Shown: positions 33,331 to 41,489 of the stretch, one piece after another | Layout of the letters: each line of letters starts with the position of its first letter | How positions within the stretch are numbered: position 1 is the stretch's first letter | Assembly (NCBI GenBank): GCA_021776775.1 | Contig: JAJFFE010000393.1 | Coordinates: 1 to 52,311 of the forward strand | Reading direction: 5' to 3' | Origin: Planctomycetota bacterium | GTDB lineage: Bacteria; Planctomycetota; UBA8108; UBA1146; JAJFFE01 | Length of the DNA stretch: 52,311 nt | The notes under the pieces: model-generated | Databases searched by the model: none | Told to the model about the DNA's origin: nothing | The model's input: the letters and a program-made list of their open reading frames with translations, nothing else | Translations under genes and position numbers: made by a program

Positions 33331-33822
33331 ATGAGAACAGTCGTCATGTTACTGGCCATCGGTATGTGCGGTGGCTGCGCCCAGCAGGCGGAATCTATCA
33401 CGGCAGGCGTCGCGGCTACGGACTCCGACGAAACGAACATCCGGCGCTGGGTCGACGAGTGGAAAGCGAAAACGGACAGTGGAGACTTGGCGGGGGCGCG
33501 CGCGCTCGTCGCCGACGACGCAGTCTTCCTCGTCCCTGGATTCGGCCGCATGGATCCAGGTCTCTACATCGAAGGTGCGTCAGGCTCGCCGGAGAAACTC
33601 GATCTATACGAGTTCAGCGGTGGCTCGGAGATCGAGGAGATCCGAGTGGCCGGCTCACTTGCATATGTGCTCAGCAAGGCGGACTTCTCGATCGTCGTCA
33701 AGGAGAGTGGCGAAAAGACGAGCTACCGCGGCCACTCTCTTTCGATCCTCGAAAAGTCGCCGAGCGGGCAGTGGCTATTGATTCGGGACGCCAATACCGT
33801 ATTGCCCAAGAGTGGTGAGTAG
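33331..33822 (+). CDS. NTF2-like (DUF4440/SnoaL-type) lipoprotein
   Basis: The protein has 163 residues. The ATG at 33331 directly follows GAGGAGACC and begins a lipoprotein signal (MRTVVMLLAIGMCGGC). The mature region begins with the helix IRRWVDEWKAKTDSGDLAGA and then LVADDAVFLVPGFG, YIEGASG and beta strands such as VAGSLAYVLSKADFSIVV and SILEKSPSGQWLLIRDANT. This is the usual plan of NTF2-like ketosteroid-isomerase/DUF4440 proteins, which bind small ligands in a cone-shaped pocket. It would be anchored in the envelope. Ligand and role are unknown. Confidence 0.8.
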   Translation: MRTVVMLLAIGMCGGCAQQAESITAGVAATDSDETNIRRWVDEWKAKTDSGDLAGARALVADDAVFLVPGFGRMDPGLYIEGASGSPEKLDLYEFSGGSEIEEIRVAGSLAYVLSKADFSIVVKESGEKTSYRGHSLSILEKSPSGQWLLIRDANTVLPKSGE

Positions 33823-33851
33823 CATCTTCATCGCATCGCCGGAGGGAGATC

Positions 33852-34499
33852 TTGGTAGAGGCCTCCCCTACCCCGGTTCGCTCGAACGGAAACGCCGTGG
33901 CTACAACTCGTTGCATTCTATGGGACTTTGGCGACACGCTCTGCGACGAGACATTCATATGGAACAGCGGTCCGGAGTGGATGGACGTTTACCGGACGTT
34001 AGACAGCGGTCTCGGAGCGTCCTGGAATCTAGGACAGATGGATACCCAACGGTTCGCAGCGGAACTGTCGCAGCGGATGACGCTCACGGCCGACGCGATC
34101 GTCGCGCACATGATCGAACGTTGTCAGCACGTCGAGTTCTTTGCCCGGACGTACGAGTTCTTCAAGAGCCACGCAGTTCCGCAAGCGATCGTCACCGTCA
34201 ATCCGGATCTCTTCACCAACGTGATCGAGCCCGCCTATCGGCTGGGTCAGTCGTGTGAAGCAATCGTCACCTCGTGGCAGGAGCAGACGGTCGACAAAGC
34301 TGCCCTGTGCAAAGTCGCAATCGAGCGACTGGGTCTGTCGTGTTCGAACCGGCAAGCGCTGTTGATCGACAACAAGCGAAGCAACATCGAGGCGTGGACT
34401 CGTCGCGAAGGCGCCGGCTACGTCTACACGACCGACGAGCAGTTCGGTCGCGACATAGCAAAGGGTATCGACTCCTTGAGCAATGCCGCGCGGGACTGA
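33852..34499 (+). CDS. HAD-superfamily hydrolase-like protein
   Basis: The protein has 215 residues from a TTG codon at 33852 preceded by GGAGGGAG; a GTG at 33897 (VATTRCILWDFG) is an alternative giving 200 residues. HAD motif I is DFGDT at about 25-29, with the nucleophile Asp and the acid/base Asp present. A helical cap follows (AAELSQRMTLTADAIV, HMIERCQHVEFF). The motif III/IV area is VDKAALCKVAIERLG and LLIDNKRSN, where the second Asp of the typical DD pair is Asn. It is probably a phosphatase or dehalogenase-like enzyme; the substrate is unknown. It lies 29 bp after the NTF2-like gene. Confidence 0.8.
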   Translation: MVEASPTPVRSNGNAVATTRCILWDFGDTLCDETFIWNSGPEWMDVYRTLDSGLGASWNLGQMDTQRFAAELSQRMTLTADAIVAHMIERCQHVEFFARTYEFFKSHAVPQAIVTVNPDLFTNVIEPAYRLGQSCEAIVTSWQEQTVDKAALCKVAIERLGLSCSNRQALLIDNKRSNIEAWTRREGAGYVYTTDEQFGRDIAKGIDSLSNAARD

Positions 34500-34644
34500 G
34501 CCGCCGTCGGGACGGTACCGACGTTCGAACGAGACGTACCTCAGCACGATTCGTACTGCGCGCAACGCACGTGTCGGGGGACACGACAGGGAGCGTCGCG
34601 ATAATAAACAAAGATGGATGGCCAAGGGTCGAGCGACGCGAAGC

Positions 34645-36687
34645 CTACGCGGGTACGTCGGGTCGGCCGCCGCCTTGATCGGCGCGCGGCTGCGAGTAGC
34701 TCTGGACTACGGCTAGGAGGACATCTCGATCGAACGGCTTCGGCTGGAAGCCGTCGCATCCAGCGTCGAGGCATTTCTGCTTGTCCGAAGCCATGGCGTT
34801 TGCTGTTAGGGCAACAATCGGCCGATCATAGCCCCTCGCGCGCAGTTCTCGGGCCGCGCCATACCCGTCGAGGACGGGCATCTGCATATCGAGCAGGATC
34901 AAGTCGAACGGATTTCCTTCTCGCTCTGCCTCGAGTGCCGCGTCGACTCCTAGGCGACCGTTCTCAGCTTCGACCACTGTCGCACCGGCCTTTGTCAGAA
35001 GCGTCGTCACCAGCCTTCGGTTCGCGGGGCCGTCCTCGACGAATAGAACTCGATTGTCCAGTACCACGCGCGACTTCTTCTTGGGTGCCGCGCTCGCGAG
35101 TTTGGGCTGCTCCGGACTGGAGATCCATCGGGTGTGAACCGACTCTGAAATGGGCAGTGTGACTCGAAACGTCGACCCCGCGTCGGGTTCGCTCTCGGCC
35201 GTCAGATCTCCGCCGAGGATTTGCGCGAGTCGCTTAGATATCGCCAACCCGAGTCCCGTACCTCCGTACTCGCGGGTCGTGGAGTTGTCGGCCTGCTCGA
35301 ACTCCCGGAACAGTCGACCGAGTTGCTCCTCGTCCATTCCTATTCCGGTGTCTTGAACCCTGAGTTCCAGCATCTGCCGATTCTCGACCAATACCGTTCC
35401 GACCCGAATCGAGATTCCGCCCTTCTCCGTGAACTTCAGCGAGTTCCCGATCAAGTTCATCAACACCTGTCGCAAGCGGACGTCGTCCGTCACGACCGAG
35501 TCCGGAACTGGAGTCGTGAATTCAACGGTCAGAGTCAGCCCTTTTTCCTCGGCACGTAGACGCAATAGTTCGACGATCTCGAGCAACAACGGTCCGATGG
35601 CCACGCCGCGCGGATCGATGTCCATCTTGCCAGCCTCGATCTTAGAGAAGTCGAGGATGTCGTTGATCACCACCAATAGGTGACGGCCGCTCTTTTGAAT
35701 CGTCGTGATGTACTCCCGAAACTCCGCCTCCGACAACGAAGACGGGTCTGCGATGAGATCTGCGAAACCGAGGATCGCCGTCATTGGAGTGCGCAGCTCG
35801 TGCGACATGTTGGCCAAGAACGACGCCTTGACCTGCGCGGCACGCTCGGCGTCTTTGATCGCGTCCGCCGCCGCGCCTCGGGCCGAGCGAATGTTCTCGA
35901 TCATGGCGTCGAAGGAAACCGCCAGTCGACCGATTTCGTCGTCCCCTCGAACCCCGATCGGGCTGTCGAGGTCTCCCGCGGCGACCCGCATCGTCCCTTC
36001 GGTCAGACGACTGATGCGCCTGACAAGCGGGCGAACGAACACCACCATGACCAGCCCGGAGAGGAACGTCGCGGTTGCCGCTACCCACAGAAACGCTGTC
36101 CGCATTCTTGCCAGGGCCGACTCAAACTTTGTCCCGGTGTAGTCTATGGAGACCACCCCAACGACATGGTCTCCATCGAGAAGAGGAGCGATCGCCGACA
36201 GCCAGGTTCCTTCGCTATCCGCGTACAGTGGTGTGCAAACAGGAGTCGCGCTGGCCAAGACCTGGCGAACGTAGGGGCTCGCGACCATTCGATTACCAAC
36301 ATAGGGTCGCCCTGCGATGAGATCCGTCATGACGACGAACTCGACCTCGCCGGATTCTTCGTAGTCGAGGGCTGGGCGTAGCGTGTAGATCGGCTTTGCG
36401 AGGTCGTTGGCCGATTGAATGGTCCGCAACGTGTCGCGGATGCGTTCGAACGACTCAGCTCCTTCGAACTCTTCCACTGATATGGCGAAAACGTCTTCGT
36501 GCTGGTCGGGATCGATCAACGCCGCGCACGACCGGGCGATCCCCAAGAGTTCATGAGACATGGTGGACTCGAGCTCATAATGGGCACGTACGTAGATCGG
36601 ATACGCGATCGAGACGGCGCATACGAGCAACAGGGTGATCCCGAGCAGAGGAATCTTGACACTGAGGGACCGCAGCGACTGTCTCAT
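34645..36687 (-). CDS. Hybrid sensor histidine kinase
   Basis: The protein has 680 residues. Domains in order: TM1 at about 12-32, an extracytoplasmic sensor region 33-195, TM2 at about 198-219, HAMP 220-275, HisKA with the phospho-acceptor His296 (NMSHELRTPM), HATPase with N-box NLIGNSLKF at 411-419, G1 DTGIGM and G2 GGTGLGLAIS, and a C-terminal receiver with acceptor Asp600 (LILLDMQMPVLDG) and Lys650. The start codon overlaps the stop of the cytochrome gene (ATGA at 36687-36684), so it is translationally coupled and is the last gene of a four-gene operon. The sensor region has no motif I can assign. The nearby cytochrome suggests a redox or envelope signal, as an inference. No separate response-regulator gene is in the window. 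Confidence 0.95.
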   Translation of the reverse strand: MRQSLRSLSVKIPLLGITLLLVCAVSIAYPIYVRAHYELESTMSHELLGIARSCAALIDPDQHEDVFAISVEEFEGAESFERIRDTLRTIQSANDLAKPIYTLRPALDYEESGEVEFVVMTDLIAGRPYVGNRMVASPYVRQVLASATPVCTPLYADSEGTWLSAIAPLLDGDHVVGVVSIDYTGTKFESALARMRTAFLWVAATATFLSGLVMVVFVRPLVRRISRLTEGTMRVAAGDLDSPIGVRGDDEIGRLAVSFDAMIENIRSARGAAADAIKDAERAAQVKASFLANMSHELRTPMTAILGFADLIADPSSLSEAEFREYITTIQKSGRHLLVVINDILDFSKIEAGKMDIDPRGVAIGPLLLEIVELLRLRAEEKGLTLTVEFTTPVPDSVVTDDVRLRQVLMNLIGNSLKFTEKGGISIRVGTVLVENRQMLELRVQDTGIGMDEEQLGRLFREFEQADNSTTREYGGTGLGLAISKRLAQILGGDLTAESEPDAGSTFRVTLPISESVHTRWISSPEQPKLASAAPKKKSRVVLDNRVLFVEDGPANRRLVTTLLTKAGATVVEAENGRLGVDAALEAEREGNPFDLILLDMQMPVLDGYGAARELRARGYDRPIVALTANAMASDKQKCLDAGCDGFQPKPFDRDVLLAVVQSYSQPRADQGGGRPDVPA

Positions 36688-37109
36688 TTGCCGCTAGCGT
36701 CCTTCGCGGCCTCGACCGTGAACGGTGTGAGCTGGGTGTACGGTAGCCGGTATCGACTCACAAGATACGCACCTAGCTGGAACGCTTCCTTGGAACCGCC
36801 TTCGAGTTTCTTGCCCGCGACGCGATTCTTGTGTGTGACACAAGTAGAGACCTGTGCGAACAGCTTCGTCTTTCGCTTCTTGAGCGAGCCGCGCCTAAAT
36901 GGCTGCGAACGCTTCTTCGAATGACAAGACGCACACGTGTGGCCGCCCTTGCCCGCGAACGGAGTTTTTTCGAAGAGCGCCTGACCGGCCTTGATGGCCG
37001 CCTTGTCGAGCTTCATGCCCTTGGGGAGTTTCGGCGGGCGGTACGTCCCCGACGACATCAGGACCGTTGCCACGACGACGATTCCGATAGAGTGTCCCAG
37101 AGTCTTCAT
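36684..37109 (-). CDS. Secreted monoheme c-type cytochrome
   Basis: The protein has 141 residues. The ATG at 37109 follows GATAGGAAC and opens a signal peptide (MKTLGHSIGIVVVATVLMSS). One canonical heme-binding motif, CASCH, lies at 59-63. A second Cys-His pair (STCVTHKNR, 88-96) is spaced as C-x-x-H, recalling the CVN.R-type segment of some thiosulfate-oxidation (SoxA/SoxX-like) cytochromes. No Met follows the heme motif, so the distal ligand is not the usual one. The gene starts seven bp after the barrel gene and overlaps the kinase gene by four bases. Its product would act in the periplasm; its redox partner is unknown. Confidence 0.8.
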   Translation of the reverse strand: MKTLGHSIGIVVVATVLMSSGTYRPPKLPKGMKLDKAAIKAGQALFEKTPFAGKGGHTCASCHSKKRSQPFRRGSLKKRKTKLFAQVSTCVTHKNRVAGKKLEGGSKEAFQLGAYLVSRYRLPYTQLTPFTVEAAKDASGK

Positions 37110-37116
37110 GATGTTC

Positions 37117-38016
37117 CTATCGTCGGATGCTGATACTGAGGCCGAACACCGTGTCGACCGACGTGTTGTCGGCATCGACGTTCTGGGCGTAGAAGAGTCC
37201 TAAATCAGTGTTCTCCGTCAGTGCATAGGACAGCCCACCCCCCACGCGAACGGCGTCTTCTTCGACCTTGGGAAACGGCGGTAACCCGGTTGCCGCGGCC
37301 TCCGCGCCGAACGCCGGAGACTCGAGGCCTAGCCCGCTTCTAGAGTCGACGCCATCGACAAACAGTCGCACGGCGAGATCGGGAGTGACGTAGGTTCCGA
37401 CCTCGCCGAACGCGAAGATCTCATCGCCGGGGTCGCCGATTCGCCATCGGTAGCCGGCGTCGACGGACACGAAGTGTTCGAGCCCGAAGAGCGTGAACAT
37501 GCGACCGACGCCGAGCTTCAGCTCTAGGTCGGTCTGCCCGTCACCGAGGGAGTGCAATTTGTGCTCGTCGTAGTTCGACAACGGAGTCTTGATCGCCCCC
37601 GATAGGGCTACCGTCGCCAAGTCGTCGTCGAACTCATCAAAGATCCGCACTCGCAGTCCGAGACGCCCGTCTCCGAGGTTCGTTTCGCCTTTGCGGCGGT
37701 CGAGGCTCGGCCCGGCGGCGGTACCGTCGCGGCTCGACACTTCGTACGGAACCGAGGCAAACACTGTCACCCAGTCGTAGAGACCGAACTCGAACGAGAT
37801 CCCGGTACTGACGAAAGTGACGTCGCCAGTCTTCCCGGTGTGTCCGTCGAACTTCTTCACGCGATCGAACTGAGTGTGGACGATGTCAAGAGAAGCGGAC
37901 AACTGTCCCGCATCGAGCGTCCAGCCGCCGGCTAGTACCAGTTGCGGTGTAGTCATAGCCAGCATTGCGGCCAGGGCAAACCCAGCCCACGGGCCGGCGT
38001 TCAACGTAAGGCGCAC
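37117..38016 (-). CDS. Outer-membrane beta-barrel protein
   Basis: The protein has 299 residues from a GTG at 38016 with AAAGGAGG five bases upstream; the much longer frame to 38547 runs against the glycosyltransferase gene and is not real. The signal peptide is VRLTLNAGPWAGFALAAMLA, cleaved near LAGG. The rest alternates amphipathic strands (SFEFGLYDWVTVFASVPYEV, LGLRVRIFDEFDD, FVSVDAGYRWRIGD, RVGGGLSYALTENTDLGLFY) and ends in strand GLSISIRR. The pattern resembles the phenol-degradation MetA-like or transporter-type barrels. The start overlaps the end of the glycosyltransferase gene by 16 bases, so the two are coupled. Confidence 0.8.
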   Translation of the reverse strand: MRLTLNAGPWAGFALAAMLAMTTPQLVLAGGWTLDAGQLSASLDIVHTQFDRVKKFDGHTGKTGDVTFVSTGISFEFGLYDWVTVFASVPYEVSSRDGTAAGPSLDRRKGETNLGDGRLGLRVRIFDEFDDDLATVALSGAIKTPLSNYDEHKLHSLGDGQTDLELKLGVGRMFTLFGLEHFVSVDAGYRWRIGDPGDEIFAFGEVGTYVTPDLAVRLFVDGVDSRSGLGLESPAFGAEAAATGLPPFPKVEEDAVRVGGGLSYALTENTDLGLFYAQNVDADNTSVDTVFGLSISIRR

Positions 38017-39347
38017 GTCGCCTCCTTTTCTGAATCGCTCGATCGGATGAATCGGATCAGGAAGGGGAAGCACGGCGCGACGAGCAAGATGAAGAACGGG
38101 CCGTACTCGAGCGGACGGATCCACCAGAGATCTGTTTCGTAGAGCCAGTAGGCGTAGGAGAACGTGGCTGTCGCACCGAGAACCAACCACGCTCGGTTCG
38201 GGTGAATGCAAAGAACGGGGACGATCCACGTCAGGTACCAGGGATCGACGGTGGGGCCGAGAATGCACAGCGAACCGAGAACGATCAACACCGCACGAGG
38301 TATCCGAGACGCATCGTTTCGCACACACCTGGATTGGGCGAGCCCGATGGCGAGAACCGCCCCACCAGCCGCGCACTTGGCAACCGTGTATGAGTTTTCG
38401 GGTGACCAGAGATCGGCGATGGCTCGTAGAACAACGAACACGCTGTCGTTGAATTCCCATTGTCCAAGATAGACGCTCAGTCCCTCGAACAGCAACTCGC
38501 CAGCGTCGATGAATGGAAGGTAGCAGGCAGCCACCGTGGCTATCCAAATAGCATGGTCACGAACGCGAAACGAGCACAAGGTCAAAGGAACTAAGACAAG
38601 GGGGTACAGCTTGGATGCGATAGCGAGGCCCAGGCAAACCGCCGACCAAGAGCGTCGGTTCGAAACCCATGCGGCGATGAACGCCGTGGTCCAGAAGACC
38701 GCCACCGCGTCGACGTGCGCTGAGTTGGAGAACTCCTTGATCACCAATGGATTCCACGCGTAGATCAAGACACACGCAGCGGGGAGTTTCAACCGGCGCA
38801 GGAGAACAACCAGCAAACCTATCGTGCCGACGTCCCAGAACAGTACGAAGAGCTTCCAGATCCAGAGTTCCGCTCCACCGACCGCCCAGCTGGCCGCGAA
38901 GAGGAACTGACTCACCGGGGGATAAATTGTGGGGACGGAGCGGTACGCAACCTGGCTCCAGTTTTCGTCGCGAAGATCTTCGAGGAACACGCTGTCCGGC
39001 GGATAGAAGAACGGGCTGATTCCCGCGCTTGCCACTTTGCCATCCCACAGATACCGATGGTGGTCATTCTCCAGGATCGGATCCCCGCTCATCGCAAGGA
39101 TCCGAAACGCGATCGCCCCTCCGATAATCACGGTCCAACACCATCGCGTCGTTCTGGGCTCCGGGTCAGCGTCAACCACGGATCGAATAGCAAACGCGTA
39201 CAGGATGAACAGGATCGCCTGCGCGACGAAGAAGCTCGCGATCAACCGAGAGGCGTCGAACTCGGCGCGCGTCGCGATGGCGAGTGATCCGTGGATCAAC
39301 CCGCTCATGATCGCAAGTGCCAGAAGTCGACGTGTTGGATTGGTCAT
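38001..39347 (-). CDS. GT-C fold polyprenol-dependent glycosyltransferase-like membrane protein (GT87/DUF2029)
   Basis: The protein has 448 residues and about ten hydrophobic segments. MTNPTRRLLALAIMSG at 39347 is preferred over a longer start at 39404; the Shine-Dalgarno is weak (CTAGGCAAGCG). The first outer loop carries ENDHHRYLWDGKVASAG and then SPFFYPPD, which matches the D.YRYLWDG motif of GT87-type mannosyltransferases using polyprenyl-phosphate sugars. SNSAHVDAVAVFW and ASKLYPLVLVPL are further family-like segments. The enzyme would transfer a sugar outside the cytoplasmic membrane. It is the first gene of the operon with the barrel, cytochrome and kinase genes. Acceptor and donor are unknown. 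Confidence 0.82.
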   Translation of the reverse strand: MTNPTRRLLALAIMSGLIHGSLAIATRAEFDASRLIASFFVAQAILFILYAFAIRSVVDADPEPRTTRWCWTVIIGGAIAFRILAMSGDPILENDHHRYLWDGKVASAGISPFFYPPDSVFLEDLRDENWSQVAYRSVPTIYPPVSQFLFAASWAVGGAELWIWKLFVLFWDVGTIGLLVVLLRRLKLPAACVLIYAWNPLVIKEFSNSAHVDAVAVFWTTAFIAAWVSNRRSWSAVCLGLAIASKLYPLVLVPLTLCSFRVRDHAIWIATVAACYLPFIDAGELLFEGLSVYLGQWEFNDSVFVVLRAIADLWSPENSYTVAKCAAGGAVLAIGLAQSRCVRNDASRIPRAVLIVLGSLCILGPTVDPWYLTWIVPVLCIHPNRAWLVLGATATFSYAYWLYETDLWWIRPLEYGPFFILLVAPCFPFLIRFIRSSDSEKEATCALR

Positions 39348-39654
39348 CGCTTGCCTAGGTCGATCCGTATTGCCACGCAAGGTCCGCGTTTGAAATATCG
39401 ACACGACCGCACCGCGACCTTGACCGGGTCGTCTTACCCACTGGCATTACCGGATCACGCGAAGAGCTGAGATGCCCCTCGAGAGGCCGTAGAGGTGCTC
39501 GCGGGCCTTTCGACTGTTCTCACTATTCGGAATCTACTGAGCGCCCTGGTCGATTCGTCGACGGGCCGAGTACGTCGTCGGCAGTCGTCGGCAGTCGACG
39601 GCAGCACGCGGTCGGTCGTGCGCGCACTCGGCGGCGGTGCTCATGCAGTTCGTC
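39348..39654. other. Intergenic stretch, 307 bp
   Basis: No gene is seen. It should hold the promoter of the glycosyltransferase operon and the 3' end of the propeller gene transcript. Three tandem 10-bp units (GTCGTCGGCA twice, then GTCGACGGCA) lie at 39574-39603. I see no convincing terminator or promoter boxes. Confidence 0.5.
39574..39603. repeat. Three tandem 10-bp units
   Basis: GTCGTCGGCA at 39574 and 39584, then GTCGACGGCA at 39594. The array is short and intergenic, about 50 bp downstream of the beta-propeller-like gene. It may be chance slippage in GC-rich DNA. Confidence 0.7.
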
Positions 39655-41001
39655 TCAACGTAGCGGCTGTCGTACCCAGAAGAGTTGGTGCAACGCGTCG
39701 TTCGTGAGCCGGGCGTCTCCCCAAGAAGCGGTCGACTTGAAGTGGCCGGCGAGCCACAGGGCGTCAGGAGTGGCCACAATGGATCGGAACATGGTGTTGG
39801 TCGGTGACGGAGTCGAGTAGCTACGAACGAGGTTGAACTCTAAGTCACGTTCCTCGAGGACGAGGAGCCGGAGCGGGTCGACTCCGTCGGCACTCTTCTG
39901 TTGGCGGTGGCCGTAGGTGAGGTAGACACCACCTTTCGGCGCGGCGGCCAAAGCGATGCTGCCCGGGGGACGAACGTCGATCGACAGGGAATGCCGCGCG
40001 CGGGGTCCGCCCTCACGAGTGCATCGAACCAAGACGAGGCTGTCAGGCGCAGAGGTGCGATCGTCTTGGAGAGCGAGGCCGACCACGTCTCCGTTCGGTT
40101 GAATGAAGACGTCGTAGATGGCTTCGCGAGAACGCTCGTGACGCTGAGGATGACCGGGCGTGCCGTAACGACGAGCCCAGGAGATCTCACCCGAGTCGTC
40201 GATACGGGCCAAGAAACCGTCGCAGTCGTACTGGTTCTCGGTTTCGAACGACTGTGACCCGAAACGAACCGCTCCCGAAAAGTTGCCCCCAATGACGAAG
40301 CCACCCGTCGGGTCGGCGGCGGCTTGGTTCACGTTGACTGTTCCGACGATGCATTGAACGCTTCGGCAGCGACCGGTCCGATCGAACCGGCCGAAGAACG
40401 TCGAACCCTCTACCCCGCCGTCGACGCTGACGCCATCCCACTGAAACGGACCGCGAGCCGTGCCGACCACGAGAAGACCACCGTCCGCCCCGGCTCGGAC
40501 CAGCATGGGGATAGCCTCGCCGGGACCGAATCGCAGAGCGCGCACCGTTCCCTCGTTGCTCAGCTGCACGATGAACGATCGCAGCCCGGGCTCGGTGGCC
40601 TCTTCGCTCGGCTCACCGGGAAGTCTCGTCTCCACATAGCCAGTGGCCCACACCTCACCCGTCGACGTCGTCGCGAGGCTCGTTGCACGCCCCTGGGCTC
40701 GATCACCGTAAGTCCAGAGCGTCTTTCCGGCAGAGTCGATGCGCGACACGAAGATGCGCATCGGTGCTGCACCCGAGTCGCGCCTAAACGACGCGATCGT
40801 CAGAGATCCGTTCGGACTCGCCACACTGTCGACGTGGCGACCCGAGCGAATGTTGTGCTGTTCGGGGCCGGCAACTACGACCGAGCGCGTAGCGACGAAG
40901 TCGGTCGAATCCACCGGTGATCGCCCAGCCAACGATGGTCCCAGAAGCCCGACTACCAGAAGGGGGCCCGCCACAGCACGAGCGATCGATGGGTAGGACA
41001 T
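39655..41001 (-). CDS. Secreted beta-propeller-like protein (SBBP/delta-60-type repeats)
   Basis: The protein has 448 residues. The signal peptide is MSYPSIARAVAGPLLVVGLL, cleaved near SLAG. Repeats carry the pattern of SBBP or delta-60 propeller blades: GGFVIGGNFSGAVRFGS, CDGFLARIDDSGEISWARRY, GEVWATGYVETRL, GGLLVVGTARGPFQWDG and FFGRFDRTGRC. It resembles bacterial secreted proteins with repeated G(N)F.G...FG and D.F.ARID.SG.I.W units. No catalytic motif is seen. The start at 41001 has only a loose purine-rich leader (GGGAACCGC). Monocistronic expression is likely, with a promoter in the shared leader opposite the riboswitch gene. Confidence 0.8.
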   Translation of the reverse strand: MSYPSIARAVAGPLLVVGLLGPSLAGRSPVDSTDFVATRSVVVAGPEQHNIRSGRHVDSVASPNGSLTIASFRRDSGAAPMRIFVSRIDSAGKTLWTYGDRAQGRATSLATTSTGEVWATGYVETRLPGEPSEEATEPGLRSFIVQLSNEGTVRALRFGPGEAIPMLVRAGADGGLLVVGTARGPFQWDGVSVDGGVEGSTFFGRFDRTGRCRSVQCIVGTVNVNQAAADPTGGFVIGGNFSGAVRFGSQSFETENQYDCDGFLARIDDSGEISWARRYGTPGHPQRHERSREAIYDVFIQPNGDVVGLALQDDRTSAPDSLVLVRCTREGGPRARHSLSIDVRPPGSIALAAAPKGGVYLTYGHRQQKSADGVDPLRLLVLEERDLEFNLVRSYSTPSPTNTMFRSIVATPDALWLAGHFKSTASWGDARLTNDALHQLFWVRQPLR

Positions 41002-41270
41002 GGTCAGCGGTTCCCGTTCCTTCGTTGACGCGACGTCACGCTATCGGCAGCTGGCTCACGATACCAGAGTGGTCGTTCCAACCGGGCTTTGGCAGGCCCC
41101 TGATTGAATCCCGGCACCCGCAGTACTGCGCCATGCCGACGAAGTTCACGGCGGAAGTTTCCTCTCAATCTCGCCGAGCGATTTCACCGCGATCGAGGCA
41201 CACGGGATCGCAAACTGCACACTTGCGTGCAAGTCAGTGCGGCCGCCTGGACAGGCGGCGGGACGGTTGC
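41002..41270. other. Divergent intergenic region with two small inverted repeats
   Basis: No gene is seen. It must hold promoters for the propeller gene (minus) and the riboflavin transcript (plus). ACTTGC/GCAAGT flank a GT centre at 41221-41234. A strong GC hairpin (GCCGCCT / AGGCGGC, loop GGAC) lies at 41242-41259, just 5' of the riboswitch, and no T-run follows it. Confidence 0.55.
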
Positions 41271-41395
41271 TAATCTTCTGTTGGTGCGATTCCAAGGTGA
41301 GACGGTCCACAGTCCGTCGGTCCTGCGCTTCAGCGGGACGAGTCGGTGAGATTCCGATGCCATGCGGTGACACCCCGCTCCGCGAGGACTTCCCA
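41271..41395 (+). promoter_or_regulatory. FMN riboswitch-like leader (RFN variant)
   Basis: The arms follow in FMN-aptamer order. P2 is TTGG/CCAA with loop TGCGATT (41281-41295). P3 is GACGG/CCGTC at 41301-41318, with the GGT...AGTCC signature. P4 is GTCCTGC/GCGGGAC at 41320-41339. P5 is TCGG/CCGA with loop TGAGATT (41343-41357), followed by GCC. P6 is GCGG/CCGC at 41364-41378. The two TGnnATT loops and AGTCC match the consensus, while the usual ACCGGCGGT and GCCGACGGT junctions are altered. I could not find a clear closing P1 stem. The gene 95 bp downstream makes riboflavin, which supports the call. Confidence 0.7.
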
Positions 41396-41431
41396 CGTGC
41401 GTGGTTACTTCTCCAGCTCACTCTTCTCTCG

Positions 41432-41459
41432 CTCTTGAAAGCTAAAACGCTTTCGAGAG
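41432..41459 (+). promoter_or_regulatory. Leader hairpin between riboswitch and riboflavin gene
   Basis: CTCTTGAAAGC pairs with GCTTTCGAGAG over 11 bp (one T-G wobble) around a TAAAAC loop. It ends 30 bases before the ATG at 41490. No T-tract follows, so it is not a normal terminator. It may belong to the expression platform and affect access to the TTAGGGG ribosome site at 41477-41483. Confidence 0.6.
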
Positions 41460-41489
41460 TTAGGCACGTTAAAGAGTTAGGGGAACCGC

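Noticed and set aside
38017..38547. Upstream extension of the barrel gene
   Set aside because: It lies inside the glycosyltransferase gene in another frame; the GTG at 38016 has a near-perfect ribosome site and starts the signal peptide.
41271..41395. Cobalamin riboswitch
   Set aside because: The TCGGTGAGATTCCGA arm is shared in style, but the B12-box (GCCACTG-type) is absent, and the downstream gene is for riboflavin.
41432..41459. Intrinsic terminator for the riboswitch leader
   Set aside because: A good stem but no T-tract after it, so only a general regulatory hairpin is called.
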